A DNA stretch of 52,084 bases from CAYNEI01 sp964396185 (GCA_964396185.1 CAYNEI010000016.1:1-52084), one strand, 5' to 3'. Positions 25,954-33,577 are shown, counted from the first letter of the stretch. Notes: a model not told the origin generated them from the sequence alone. Program-made: numbers and translations.

Positions 25954-25999
25954 GACGCTTGGAGGGGCTTGGCGGGCCAAGAAGGTTGGCCCCCTAACT

Positions 26000-26436
26000 C
26001 TACTTGTGACGGATATCGGGCCCGCGCCGGGCGACAGGCGTTCGAAGGGCGAGCCGCCAGGCTCGCGAGCAGGCGCCTGCCAAGGCGCAACACTGTGGTT
26101 CCCCCCGGACCGCAAGGAAGGGCCGGAGGCCGGCTTGGCAGAGCCGGAAGGGAGCGCGCACCAGCGCGCAAGGCAGAGGTTCCTCCGAGGATCCGGCGCC
26201 GCAGCCTGGGCCAATAGCGCTGTCGGGCGCCTGTCGCCCGGCCCTTCGGGTCGCCCCGGGCGCTCGCCACGCGGCGTCGGGGCCGGCGCTCCAGGCCGGC
26301 AGGGCATAGCGCCGGTGCGGCCGAGCCGGTGGCTCGGCCAGCGTCCGTCGACAACCCCTCCGGGGTTGCCTTCCTCCCCCTCCTTGCGGGGCTTCACGCC
26401 CAGGGCGACGCGGGCTCCGCTATCCGTCACAAGTAG
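26000..26436. ncRNA. Unidentified highly structured element with 16-bp perfect terminal inverted repeats
   Basis: CTACTTGTGACGGATA at 26000-26015 and its exact complement at 26421-26436 form a perfect 16-bp terminal stem, which extends with mismatches to about 21 bp and internally with GCCCGCG/CGCGGGC. Between them are many strong hairpins: 26049-26066, 26130-26147, 26154-26169, 26282-26300, 26319-26339 (9-bp stem) and 26352-26368 (7-bp stem). No credible protein is encoded. Two explanations fit: a large structural RNA with paired ends, or a MITE-like element. On the minus strand a GAGGAA occurs 61 nt from the end, as in RNase P RNA, but the matching ACAGAA motif is absent; SRP RNA helix 8 is also not found. 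The orientation is undecided. Confidence 0.55.
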
Positions 26437-26446
26437 GGCTAACCGG

Positions 26447-28558
26447 TCAAGGGCGCCGTGCTCGCAGGCTGGCCATGGCGGCCAGCGTCACCAGCAGGGC
26501 AAGCGCACCCGCGCTCGGAGCATCGCGCTGATCCTGGGAGGCGTTTAGCAACTCGTCCAGGCTCCGGGAAGCGTTCCCGACGGCGTCGTTGGCTCGCTCC
26601 GCGGCCTCGCTGGCGTCCCGGGAAGCGTTGGTGGCTTCACGGGAGACCCGCTCGGCCTGTTCGGATCTCTCCTTCGCCCGGGGCTCGTCGTCGGCCGCGC
26701 CGTCCTCGTCCGGGTCCGGCTCAGGGTCCGGGTCGGGTTCAGGCTCCGGGTCCGGGTCGGGTTCAGGCTCCGGGTCCGGCTCAGGATCCGGGCGCTCGTC
26801 ACGCTGGACAGGTCCACCCAGCAGGACGTCCCCGACGGTCATCCAGCCATCGTCATCGGAGTCGACGAAGACCCCATCACCGGTGTCGTACTGGTTGTTG
26901 CCGTTGGCATCGAGGTAAGCGATGACCCCATCGAAGGACCGGAGGTTGCGGTTGAGCTCGTCGTGGTTCTGGGTGGCGACCTCGCCAGCATCGGACCCCG
27001 TCAGGATGATATCGCCGACCGACACCGATCCGTCGCCGGAGCCGCTGAGGTCGAAGTAGAGGGTGTCCTCCTCGGTGAACGCCTCGTCGTTCTCGGCGTC
27101 GTAGTAGGCCAGCTCACCGTCGATCTCCGTGGCCGAGGCTCCCGAGTCACGATCCGCGCTGGAGATCTGGCTCCCAAGCGAGCCAACGGGTGGGTAGGCG
27201 ATGCGCACCGAGCTCGTGGTCAACCGGTTGGACCCTGTGGAGAGGTAGACCGCCTCCCCCTCGCCTGGTCGCTCGTTGCCATCGTCGTCGAGGAGCATGA
27301 ACGTGTCCGGACCGTTGCTCGTGGAGAGGACGTAGACGACCTCGTCGTCCTCGAGCAGGAGCACCCGGCCGAAGTCGCTGCCGAGGGCCACGTCGTTGAC
27401 GGTGGCGTAGCCATCGTCGTTGGTGTCGAGGTAGACCACGTCGTCCTCGTTGTAGTCCTCGTCGCCGTCCCGGTCGAGGTACTTGATGTCCCCGTCGTAG
27501 CTCGTGAGGCCGTTGCCCAGATCCGCGTGGTTGGAGCCCGCGAGCTCCCCCGCTTCTGGGCCCGTGAGGATGAGATCTCGAACGGAGACGGAGCCCTCAC
27601 CGCTCCCGGAGAGATCGTAGTAGAGGGTGTCCGGGAGGTTGAACTCGCCGCTGCCGTCCTCGTCGAAGAACGCGAGCTCACCCGACAAGCTCTCGAGCGG
27701 GTCGTCGCGGTCGTCGTCCCCCGTGTCCACCTGCTCGCCAGGGCCCCCATCCCCGCCGTCGGTCAAGCGCACGTCCCAGAGGGTGACCTCGCTGCTGGAG
27801 GCCGAGAGGTAAACCGGCTCGTCGTCGCCGAGGCGACCGTTCCCGTCCCCATCGACGTAGGCGAACGTGTCGGGCACGCCGGAGGTGTCCAGCACGTGGA
27901 CCACGCCCTTGTCACCTGGTTGGAGGATGTCGCCGGAGTGGGTGCCGCTGAGGCCGACGTCGGCCACGGTGAGCAAGCCGTCCCGGTCGGTGTCGAGGAC
28001 GATGCCATCGTCCTCGTCGTACTCTCCGTCGCCGTTGACGTCGAAGAAGGTGAAGTCGGTCGAGTAGCTCTCCAGATCGTCCTCGTCGCGTCCGCCGCTG
28101 CCAGCGATGCGCTCGTCCAGATCGCTGATCTCTCCCGACGGGGAGATGTCGAAGTAGAGGCCATCGCCGGTGTCGAACTCCCCGTCGCCGTCGTCGTCGA
28201 AGTAGCGCACCGAGCCGCTAAGCGAGTTCAAGTCCTCGTCGTCGTCCAGCTCGCGGCCATCCACCGAGCGCCCGTTCAGCCGGATGTCGCCGTCGGTGAA
28301 CCTGCTCGTGGTCTGGACGATGTAGATGGTGCCACCATCGTAGTCGTCCTCGTCGTCATCCGTATCGCTGTCCAGCCAAGCGAACCTCGTCGGCACGTCG
28401 CTGTCGTCCTCGAGCACCCAAACGATCCCCTGATCGCCCTCCTTGAGCACGTCACCGAAGGAGCCGATGGCGCCGAGCGCCGGGGGGCTGACCAGCATGG
28501 CGGCTAGGAGGACCAGGGGCAGCAGGCTGCGCGGCTGCTTGAGTCTGAAGGGGATCAC
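26447..28558 (-). CDS. Secreted acidic repeat protein with C-terminal sorting-like tail
   Basis: From the GTG at 28558 the product has about 703 residues. A signal peptide (LLPLVLLAAMLVSPPALGA) is followed by repeats of the pattern DxDGNxxxxDxEPVYLS...VRL, with many aspartate-rich loops such as DDDGDGEFDTGDGLYFD that resemble EF-hand or dockerin calcium sites. Near the end come a Pro-Glu-Asp-rich spacer (PDPEPDPEPEP), an alanine-rich helix, and SAGALALLVTLAAMASLRARR, a PGF-CTERM-like anchor with terminal basic residues. It is probably a calcium-binding surface protein. The start is uncertain because the frame is open upstream to 28711; the GTG at 28558 gives the best signal peptide. The repeat also occurs in the protease at 42723-44402. 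Confidence 0.7.
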   Translation of the reverse strand: MIPFRLKQPRSLLPLVLLAAMLVSPPALGAIGSFGDVLKEGDQGIVWVLEDDSDVPTRFAWLDSDTDDDEDDYDGGTIYIVQTTSRFTDGDIRLNGRSVDGRELDDDEDLNSLSGSVRYFDDDGDGEFDTGDGLYFDISPSGEISDLDERIAGSGGRDEDDLESYSTDFTFFDVNGDGEYDEDDGIVLDTDRDGLLTVADVGLSGTHSGDILQPGDKGVVHVLDTSGVPDTFAYVDGDGNGRLGDDEPVYLSASSSEVTLWDVRLTDGGDGGPGEQVDTGDDDRDDPLESLSGELAFFDEDGSGEFNLPDTLYYDLSGSGEGSVSVRDLILTGPEAGELAGSNHADLGNGLTSYDGDIKYLDRDGDEDYNEDDVVYLDTNDDGYATVNDVALGSDFGRVLLLEDDEVVYVLSTSNGPDTFMLLDDDGNERPGEGEAVYLSTGSNRLTTSSVRIAYPPVGSLGSQISSADRDSGASATEIDGELAYYDAENDEAFTEEDTLYFDLSGSGDGSVSVGDIILTGSDAGEVATQNHDELNRNLRSFDGVIAYLDANGNNQYDTGDGVFVDSDDDGWMTVGDVLLGGPVQRDERPDPEPDPEPEPDPDPEPEPDPDPEPDPDEDGAADDEPRAKERSEQAERVSREATNASRDASEAAERANDAVGNASRSLDELLNASQDQRDAPSAGALALLVTLAAMASLRARRP

Positions 28559-28823
28559 CTCGACGGGCCCACGGCTGGGCCAAGGAGTTCGAGGCGGGGT
28601 AGCGGCAAGAAGGTTCCGGAACGAGAGGGGGAAGAGTGAACGAGAGGCAAGCCGAAGGAGGTGTCGGCCACACACGGCCTTGCTCGCTGCGAGAGGCAGC
28701 GCAAGTCGCACCGATGCCTATATGGAGATCTGGGTCTACGATCAGCGCGCTGCCACCGGTGGGCCCCGCCGGGCATAAAGGATGTCCAGCTGTGCGCTCG
28801 CGACGGCGGAGCGGAGTGATCCC

Positions 28824-29045
28824 ATGAGCAAAGTGAAGTTCGCTGCGCGGTTCGCGCTGGGCTTGGGCGCGATCCTCGGGACGATCGGTGCCATCCTCCT
28901 CTTGCTCGTTCGGGGTGCGGATTTCTGGGATGGGTTCGCGTGGGGCTTCGTGGCCCTGTCTCTTCTCGCAGCTGCAGGTCTGTCGTTGGTCGTCGGTTTG
29001 ATCTTGCTTGCGGCCTGGCGTCAAGACGAGACGACCGGGTCATGA
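28824..29045 (+). CDS. Small two-TM membrane protein
   Basis: From the ATG at 28824 the 73-residue product has two hydrophobic segments (ALGLGAILGTIGAILLLL and LSLLAAAGLSLVVGLILLA) and a charged C-terminus. No family is recognised. An upstream in-frame start at 28782 adds a less likely sequence. A GAGTG motif precedes the ATG and an ATAAAGG TATA-like box lies at about 28776. It diverges from the surface-protein gene and ends just before a G-rich stretch. Confidence 0.5.
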   Translation: MSKVKFAARFALGLGAILGTIGAILLLLVRGADFWDGFAWGFVALSLLAAAGLSLVVGLILLAAWRQDETTGS

Positions 29046-29066
29046 GAAGGAGGGGGAGGAGTGAAA

Positions 29067-29097
29067 GGGAGGCAGGGGGCCCAAGGGGGTGTGAGGG
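29067..29097 (+). other. G-quadruplex-type G-run motif downstream of a small gene
   Basis: Four G-runs (GGG, GGGGG, GGGGG, GGG) spaced by five-base loops lie in GGGAGGCAGGGGGCCCAAGG and the adjacent sequence, within the convergent space before ftsZ. Such a pattern can fold as a G-quadruplex on the plus strand, possibly pausing polymerase. Confidence 0.35.
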
Positions 29098-29162
29098 TTC
29101 CTGGGGAGGAGTGAGGCGGGCCCGCCGCCTCCCTTTCGAGTTGGTTCGGTTATCTTACTACT

Positions 29163-30293
29163 TCACTTGATCCAGGTGATCTCCATCCCGTCCTTGCGGG
29201 TGGTTTGGTCGACTTCCTGGGTGACCGGTTCGCGGTTCCCAGCGTTCTCGCCGCTGGCGCCGAGGACGTTGGCAGACTCGACGCCGGTCATGATGGCCAT
29301 GACGCGCACGCGGCCCTCGTAGGCCGGGTCGATGCGCGCACCCCAGATGACGTTGGCTTGCTGGTTGAGCTCCATGGTCAGGCCCTGGGCGATGTTCTCG
29401 CTGGCTCGCAGCGTGAGGTCCGGGCCGCCGGTCATGTGGACGAGCGCGCCGGTGGCGCCTCGGTAGTCCACATCGAGCAGGGGGTGGTTGAGCGCTTCCT
29501 TGACGACCTTGCTCGGGTCCTGGGCCTTGGACTCGCCGTAGAGCATGACGGCCACGCCGCCGCAACCCATGATGGTCTTGACGTCGGCGTAGTCCAGGTT
29601 GATCAGCGACGGTTGGGTGATCGTCTCCGAGATACCCTTGACCGTCTCGCTGATGAGCTGGTCCATGACGGAGAAGGCCTGGTCGATGGGGAGGTTCGGT
29701 ACGTACTCGAGCAGGCGGTTGTTGTCGAGCACGATGACGGTGTCGGCCTCTCGGCGGAGCTTCTCGAGCCCCTCTTCGCCCTTGACGATCCGGGCGCGCT
29801 CCACGTTGAAGGGCGTGGAGACCATGCCGATGACGATCGAGCCGTGGTTCTTGGCGATGTTGGCGACCACGGGCGCGGTGCCGGTGCCGGTGCCGCCGCC
29901 CATGCCTGCGGTGATGAAGACCAGGTCAGCGCCGGCGAGCAGGTCCTCGAGCTGGCCCTGGGCCATCTCGGCGCACCGCTCGGCGACGTCCGGGTAGCCG
30001 CCGGCTCCGAGGCCGCGAGTCACGGACTTGCCGATGAGCAGCTTCTTGTCCGCCTCGATCATGTCGAGGTGCTGCTTGTCGGTGTTGATCGCGACGGTCT
30101 CCGCGCCTCGCACGCCGATGGCGTGGAGTCGGTTGATCGTGTTGTTGCCTGCGCCACCGCAGCCGACGATGACGATGCGTGGTGTTCCGGTGAGATCGGA
30201 CAGGTCGGCCTGGCCCTCCCCGAAGCCTTGCATCTCTTCGTCGTCCCCGATGTGTTCGATCGCGCTTTTGATGATGCTCTCCATCCCATCCAT
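29163..30293 (-). CDS. ftsZ: Cell division protein FtsZ
   Basis: The 376-residue tubulin homologue starts at the ATG at 30293, followed by an N-terminal tail DDEEMQGFGEGQADL. GTP-binding motifs are GCGGAGNN (44-51) and the tubulin signature GGGTGTGTAP (132-141). Other motifs are FNVERARIVKGEEGLEKLR and the T7-loop region around VDYRGATGALVHMTGG. It polymerises into the cytokinetic ring. It follows the RHH gene at 30428-30691 on the same strand, the order of the haloarchaeal cdrS-ftsZ2 pair, so it is likely of the FtsZ2 type, although this subdivision needs phylogeny. The spacing to that gene is 134 nt. Confidence 0.9.
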   Translation of the reverse strand: MDGMESIIKSAIEHIGDDEEMQGFGEGQADLSDLTGTPRIVIVGCGGAGNNTINRLHAIGVRGAETVAINTDKQHLDMIEADKKLLIGKSVTRGLGAGGYPDVAERCAEMAQGQLEDLLAGADLVFITAGMGGGTGTGTAPVVANIAKNHGSIVIGMVSTPFNVERARIVKGEEGLEKLRREADTVIVLDNNRLLEYVPNLPIDQAFSVMDQLISETVKGISETITQPSLINLDYADVKTIMGCGGVAVMLYGESKAQDPSKVVKEALNHPLLDVDYRGATGALVHMTGGPDLTLRASENIAQGLTMELNQQANVIWGARIDPAYEGRVRVMAIMTGVESANVLGASGENAGNREPVTQEVDQTTRKDGMEITWIK

Positions 30294-30427
30294 CTCCGTT
30301 CCGGCGTATCTCTCGCGTGAGCGTGTTGGGTAGGGACTCCCCGCCGGAGACATCCCGGCGGGGGCGGCCCGACCCGCTTGCGTACATCCCATCCGTTTTT
30401 TCGAAGGCCCGGCTGGCCTTGGCATCA

Positions 30428-30691
30428 CTACTTCCGCATGAGCTCTTCGAGGCGATCCTGCTGTTCCCGGAGCTGGTTCTGCATCTCCTGGGTCTTGAGC
30501 AGGGCCTCTGTTAGCGCGGCTTCCTTCTCCGTGCCCTCGCGGACCTTGTCGCCCTGCTCGCGCAGGAAGTCCTTGATGGCTCGGCGGACGACCGCGGTGC
30601 GGTTCGTGAACTCGCCGGTGTCGACGAGTGCATCGATCAGTGCCAGATCCCTGTCGGGTACCCGGACCGTGATCCGCGTTGTGTCAGCCAT
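30428..30691 (-). CDS. RHH transcription regulator, CdrS-like
   Basis: The 87-residue protein begins MADTTRITVRVPDRDLALID, a canonical RHH strand and helix, then NRTAVVRRAIKDFLREQGD, followed by a C-terminal coiled coil of about 35 residues (ALTEALLKTQEMQNQLREQQ). In Halobacteria CdrS is an RHH factor encoded beside ftsZ2 that controls division genes. The same order here makes it a likely orthologue or functional analogue. The coiled-coil extension could add oligomerisation. Two palindromes with GTCAGAC/GTCTGAC arms lie upstream and are candidate binding sites. The ATG at 30691 is chosen by domain homology; upstream sequence is non-homologous. Confidence 0.78.
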   Translation of the reverse strand: MADTTRITVRVPDRDLALIDALVDTGEFTNRTAVVRRAIKDFLREQGDKVREGTEKEAALTEALLKTQEMQNQLREQQDRLEELMRK

Positions 30692-30808
30692 GCGACCCCT
30701 CGTGTGCCAGGCGGTGCCTGACGACCGCCGCCGAGGCGCCAGCCAGGCACCATCCCGGTACCCAGTCGGCGCCCCCCATGTGCCTCGCGGCACACAGGAG
30801 CAGCCACC

Positions 30809-30825
30809 GTCAGACATCGTCTGAC
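30809..30825. promoter_or_regulatory. Palindromic operator candidate 1 (GTCAGAC-N3-GTCTGAC)
   Basis: This perfect inverted repeat has arms of seven bases and a three-base centre. On the minus strand a TTATAC lies about 30 bases upstream, so the palindrome covers the predicted transcription start of the cdrS-like gene. Repressor binding would block initiation. Confidence 0.6.
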
Positions 30826-30975
30826 AACAGCATACTCGGGCTCCTCGTATAACAGTATCGGTTCCGGCCAAGCGCCTCGGCGGGAGAGCCGTTCCATCGG
30901 CAAGCATCGGGCTTGCCAGTGGCTGGGCGGGGAGTGGGCCGCGGTGGAGTGGCGGTATGCGGCTGGTGGGATCGC

Positions 30976-30995
30976 GTCAGACACCGTTGTCTGAC
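30976..30995. promoter_or_regulatory. Palindromic operator candidate 2 (GTCAGACA-N4-TGTCTGAC)
   Basis: This perfect inverted repeat with eight-base arms shares the GTCAGAC/GTCTGAC core with the site at 30809-30825, about 170 bp away. Two copies of one palindrome in one upstream region suggest cooperative binding by the same factor. Confidence 0.6.
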
Positions 30996-31082
30996 AGCGC
31001 CGACGCAGTGGATCGCTGTCAAGCGGTAAGCACAGGCTGGACTGGAGGGATTAAGTATGCGTTTCGCATCGGCGGGACAGAC

Positions 31083-31153
31083 GCGGACGTAGTCTAGTGG
31101 TATGACTAGGGCCTTCCAAGCCCTCGACCCGGGTTCGAATCCCGGCGTCCGCA
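31083..31153 (+). tRNA. tRNA-Gly (anticodon TCC)
   Basis: The 71-nt cloverleaf has the acceptor stem GCGGACG/CGTCCGC, anticodon stem AGGGC/GCCCT around CTTCCAA, T stem CCGGG/CCCGG around TTCGAAT, and discriminator A. The anticodon in the loop is TCC, decoding GGA. No intron is present and CCA is not encoded. A TTAAGTAT TATA-like box lies about 30 nt upstream. Confidence 0.95.
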
Positions 31154-31195
31154 CTCGAGCTTCCCCCATCGCTCCGGTCGAGTGCGGACGCCGGG
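31141..31195. repeat. Inverted copy of the tRNA-Gly 3' end
   Basis: CCCGGCGTCCGCACTCGA (31141-31158), which includes the T stem and acceptor 3' strand of tRNA-Gly, is perfectly complementary to TCGAGTGCGGACGCCGGG at 31178-31195, with a 19-nt loop. The copy could compete with folding of the tRNA 3' end in the precursor or be a scar of site-specific recombination at the tRNA. Confidence 0.75.
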
Positions 31196-31198
31196 AGC

Positions 31199-31304
31199 GC
31201 ACGAGCGGTCGCGCCCGCGCCGGTGTGTGATCGGGCGCGACCGTTCGTGCAGATCTGGACATCGAGCGCCCGACCCCCGATAGGGCGGAGGGCGCTCGAT
31301 GTCC
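31199..31304. repeat. Two long hairpins downstream of tRNA-Gly
   Basis: The first hairpin pairs GCACGAGCGGTCGCGCCC (31199-31216) with 31233-31250 (17 of 18 matching). The second pairs GGACATCGAGCGCCC (31257-31271) perfectly with 31290-31304. Together with the tRNA copy they give three consecutive strong stems. Confidence 0.75.
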
Positions 31305-31626
31305 ACTGCACCGGCGGGGATCGGAGAAACCACCGCCTTGCGGCCTGACGACCGCTCGCTTCCGCGCCTGGTGGCGCGGCCCCCAACGCGGCGAAGGGCG
31401 CCCAACCTCCACTGCGCTGACCCAAATCGGTGAAACCACCGCGTCTTGGCCTGACCACCGCCCACTTCCCACCCAACAGGCTTAGGAATTCGACTTCTGA
31501 CTCCTCAGCAGGGGTCCCACCCTCCTGGAACCCGCTTCCCCGCGCGTTGCTCACTTTTCACCGGGCGACGAGCGCAATTCTTAAACCCGACAAGGAAGTA
31601 GCGTTGCTTGTAAAGGGGCGTTTCGA
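31304..31626. other. Noncoding region with degenerate 60-bp direct repeats, plus promoter
   Basis: Two related segments, starting CCACTGCACCGG near 31303 and CCACTGCGCTGA near 31402, each about 61 bp, share around 75% identity, including GAAACCACCGC and GGCCTGAC. No protein gene is convincing; open frames on the minus strand merely reflect this repetition. Near the end, TTCTTAAACC at 31575 and an AAAGGGGCG motif lead into the acidic protein gene at 31627. Confidence 0.5.
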
Positions 31627-33162
31627 TTGGCCAGCTCCGATCCTGAAGAGAAGAAGACCAAGCGGGAGATGGACCTGGTTCGACAGGTTCTCGACTACGT
31701 GCCCGCTGAGGTCCTGCATTCGCTCGCGGACGATGAAGAGGTCGAGATTTTCGACTCGATCGACGCTCGGCTCGACCGGACGGTGATCGAACGGATCGAG
31801 ACCGAGGAGCCCATCGACACACAGGATGCAGACGCCACCCAGGCCGACGAGGAGGCTCAAGCCGATGCTTGGGCCCCGCAGGCGACCGCAGGCGATGCGG
31901 ATGAGCAAGAGCCTGCCGCCGGGGACCGCCCCGTCGAGGTGGTGCTCGAGGACACTGAACCCAGTGAAGAGCTGGCTGGCCAACAGGAGGAGCCAGATGC
32001 CTGGCAGGCCCCTCCATCCTCGGCCGAGCACCCTCCCTGGCCGGATGCCGATGGGAACGGCCACGATGCGGACGTCGTCGCCGAGGCCTCTCCCTTCGAC
32101 TCCTTGAACGAGTTCACAGTCGTCGCCCCCCCGCGCGGCACCATCCAGGGGAACTGGTCGGTCACCGACGAGCCGATCCCCATCGAGGGTGCCTCTGTGG
32201 CGCGTGACACCGAGCTCGACGAAGATTCGTTCTGGGCCGGCGAGGACCTCGAGGATGACCTCGACCTCGGTGATCTCGGGACGGAGCTCGAGGACGACTT
32301 CGATGATCTCGACGACCTCGACGCCGATCTCCTGGCTGAAGCGGATCCTGAGCAGGATGAGCTGGAAGCCTGGGAGGATGAGGACGAGGAGGAGCAGTTC
32401 TGGGAGGATCTTCTCGAGGGGGACACGAGCCTCGAGACGCCCGAAGAGGCTGACGCAGACGAGGAGCCCTGGCCCGAGGACGAGATCCCCACGTTCGAGT
32501 CCGCCGAACAGGAACCTGCCCAAGCCGAGACCGTCGAGGAGGAGAACTTCGACGACCTCTGGGACGACGAGCCCGAACCGGCCGAACAACCCGAGCCGGC
32601 AGCCAAAGAGGAAGAGGATTTCGACGACCTCTGGGACGATTTCGACGATGAGGAGGAGCTCGCCGAGCCGGCCGAAGAGGAGCTCTCCTTCGAGGAGGTC
32701 GACTTCCAGGTCGCCGACGAGCCAGACCCGGACGAGGAGGGTGTCTCCTTCGAACAGGTCGACTTCCAGCTCGCTGACAAGCCAGAACCTGTAGCACAGC
32801 AGGCGCCTGGCGAGGACGACGAGGCGCTTGCCGAGCCGGACGAGGAGCCGCTCGAGGTCGAGGCCGAGACCACCGCGGAGGCCGACTGGCCCGATCCCTC
32901 CGGCTCGGGTCCCGGTCCTGAGGCCGAGGAGCTAGACGCCCCCGAACCGACCACCCCCCTGCCTGCGGATGAGCCGTTCACCCACGGTCCCTACACCTTG
33001 TACCACAAGGTGGTCGAGACCGCGGATGGGGACCAGCGCGATCTGTACTTCTTCGCCAGGGCACCGCCGGATGACGCAGCCGCCAGCGAACTGCCAGACG
33101 GCTACGATGTCGGCGTGAACGAGCGAACCGGCGTCCCCTTCGTGCGAGAAGAGCGCGACTGA
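31627..33162 (+). CDS. Highly acidic low-complexity protein with conserved C-terminal domain
   Basis: The 511-residue product starts at a TTG at 31627 with an AAAGGGGCG motif and a TTAAAC TATA-like box at about 31580. The N-terminal 60 residues are mixed (LVRQVLDYVPAEVLHSLADD). Residues 60-430 are dominated by Glu, Asp and Pro, with internal repeats such as EDFDDLWDD and SFEEVDFQVADEPDPDEE. The last 65 residues form a compact domain, YTLYHKVVETADGDQRDLYFF, ending PDGYDVGVNERTGVPFV, which I recall as a small domain on otherwise unrelated archaeal proteins. No function is assigned; an ATG at 31669 is an alternative start. Confidence 0.65.
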   Translation: MASSDPEEKKTKREMDLVRQVLDYVPAEVLHSLADDEEVEIFDSIDARLDRTVIERIETEEPIDTQDADATQADEEAQADAWAPQATAGDADEQEPAAGDRPVEVVLEDTEPSEELAGQQEEPDAWQAPPSSAEHPPWPDADGNGHDADVVAEASPFDSLNEFTVVAPPRGTIQGNWSVTDEPIPIEGASVARDTELDEDSFWAGEDLEDDLDLGDLGTELEDDFDDLDDLDADLLAEADPEQDELEAWEDEDEEEQFWEDLLEGDTSLETPEEADADEEPWPEDEIPTFESAEQEPAQAETVEEENFDDLWDDEPEPAEQPEPAAKEEEDFDDLWDDFDDEEELAEPAEEELSFEEVDFQVADEPDPDEEGVSFEQVDFQLADKPEPVAQQAPGEDDEALAEPDEEPLEVEAETTAEADWPDPSGSGPGPEAEELDAPEPTTPLPADEPFTHGPYTLYHKVVETADGDQRDLYFFARAPPDDAAASELPDGYDVGVNERTGVPFVREERD

Positions 33163-33260
33163 GCTCGCTCGCCTCGACAGCTTCGGGCCGCCGCTTGGCC
33201 CGAGCAACGGCTGGCTGGTGAGCCGGGATCGCTGTTGTCTCGCGATCCAAGGCACGTCCA

Positions 33261-33284
33261 GCGCCGCCTCTGGCGGTGCTTTTC
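33261..33284 (+). terminator. Hairpin and T-run terminator
   Basis: GCGCCGCC (33261-33268) and GGCGGTGC (33272-33279) form an 8-bp stem with a three-base loop followed by TTTT. It lies 99 bp after the acidic protein stop and before the convergent small gene. Confidence 0.55.
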
Positions 33285-33300
33285 TACGAGGGCATCGGGG

Positions 33301-33546
33301 CTACAGGTCCAGGATGCCCTCGTCGCAGAAGAGGGCGAACCGGTCCGGGGACTCGGAGAGCAGCTTCACCTCGATCCCGTCGAGCTCGACCAAGCGTCCA
33401 GCCTCGACCCGTGAACCCTGCTCGCCGCCGAGTTCATCGAGGACGGCTGCGTGGTGGATCGTCCCGAGCCACCATGCTCGGGGGGTGAGCCCACGGTCCT
33501 GGGCGGACCGGAGCAGGGCGTCCAGCTTCTCCCTGGGGGCAGGCAT
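33301..33546 (-). CDS. Small hypothetical protein sharing a promoter with pyrB
   Basis: From the ATG at 33546 the 81-residue product reads MPAPREKLDALLRSAQDRGL, with WWLGTIHHAAVLDELGGE and a C-terminus ESPDRFALFCDEGILDL. No domain is recognised; it may be a helical N-terminus with a beta C-terminus. The start lies 26 nt from the TTTAG element at 33571, exactly mirrored by pyrB at 33598, which supports the start choice and the reality of the gene. Confidence 0.55.
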   Translation of the reverse strand: MPAPREKLDALLRSAQDRGLTPRAWWLGTIHHAAVLDELGGEQGSRVEAGRLVELDGIEVKLLSESPDRFALFCDEGILDL

Positions 33547-33567
33547 CAGGCCCGCATGGTGGGTAAC

Positions 33568-33577
33568 CTCTTTAGCC
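33568..33577. promoter_or_regulatory. Symmetric TATA box shared by divergent leaderless genes
   Basis: CTCTTTAGCC is centred at about 33572, 26 nt from the ATG of pyrB (33598, plus) and 26 nt from the ATG of the small gene (33546, minus). One element therefore fits both leaderless promoters. Confidence 0.5.

Larger units (their letters stand above)
30692..31082. other. Regulatory region upstream of the cdrS-like gene
   Basis: This 391-bp space has no credible gene. It contains palindromes at 30809-30825 and 30976-30995, a TATA-like TTATAC (30849-30854, minus strand) that would place the start of transcription inside the first palindrome, a 7-bp hairpin at 30899-30917 (GGCAAGC/GCTTGCC), and a TTAAGTAT box near 31050 for the tRNA-Gly gene. 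Confidence 0.6.

Noticed and set aside
25954..26430. Open frame extending the aldehyde dehydrogenase N-terminus through the structured element
   Set aside because: The added residues are low-complexity and Pro/Arg-rich, unlike any ALDH, and the DNA is dominated by hairpins. High GC content explains the lack of stops.
26000..26436. Assignment as RNase P RNA
   Set aside because: Only the GAGGAA-like CR-I element fits; the paired ACAGAA-type CR-V is not present on either strand, so no firm call.
31051..31554. Minus-strand frames across the tRNA-Gly downstream block
   Set aside because: They run through a tRNA and repeated hairpins and give Arg/Gly-rich shadow peptides.
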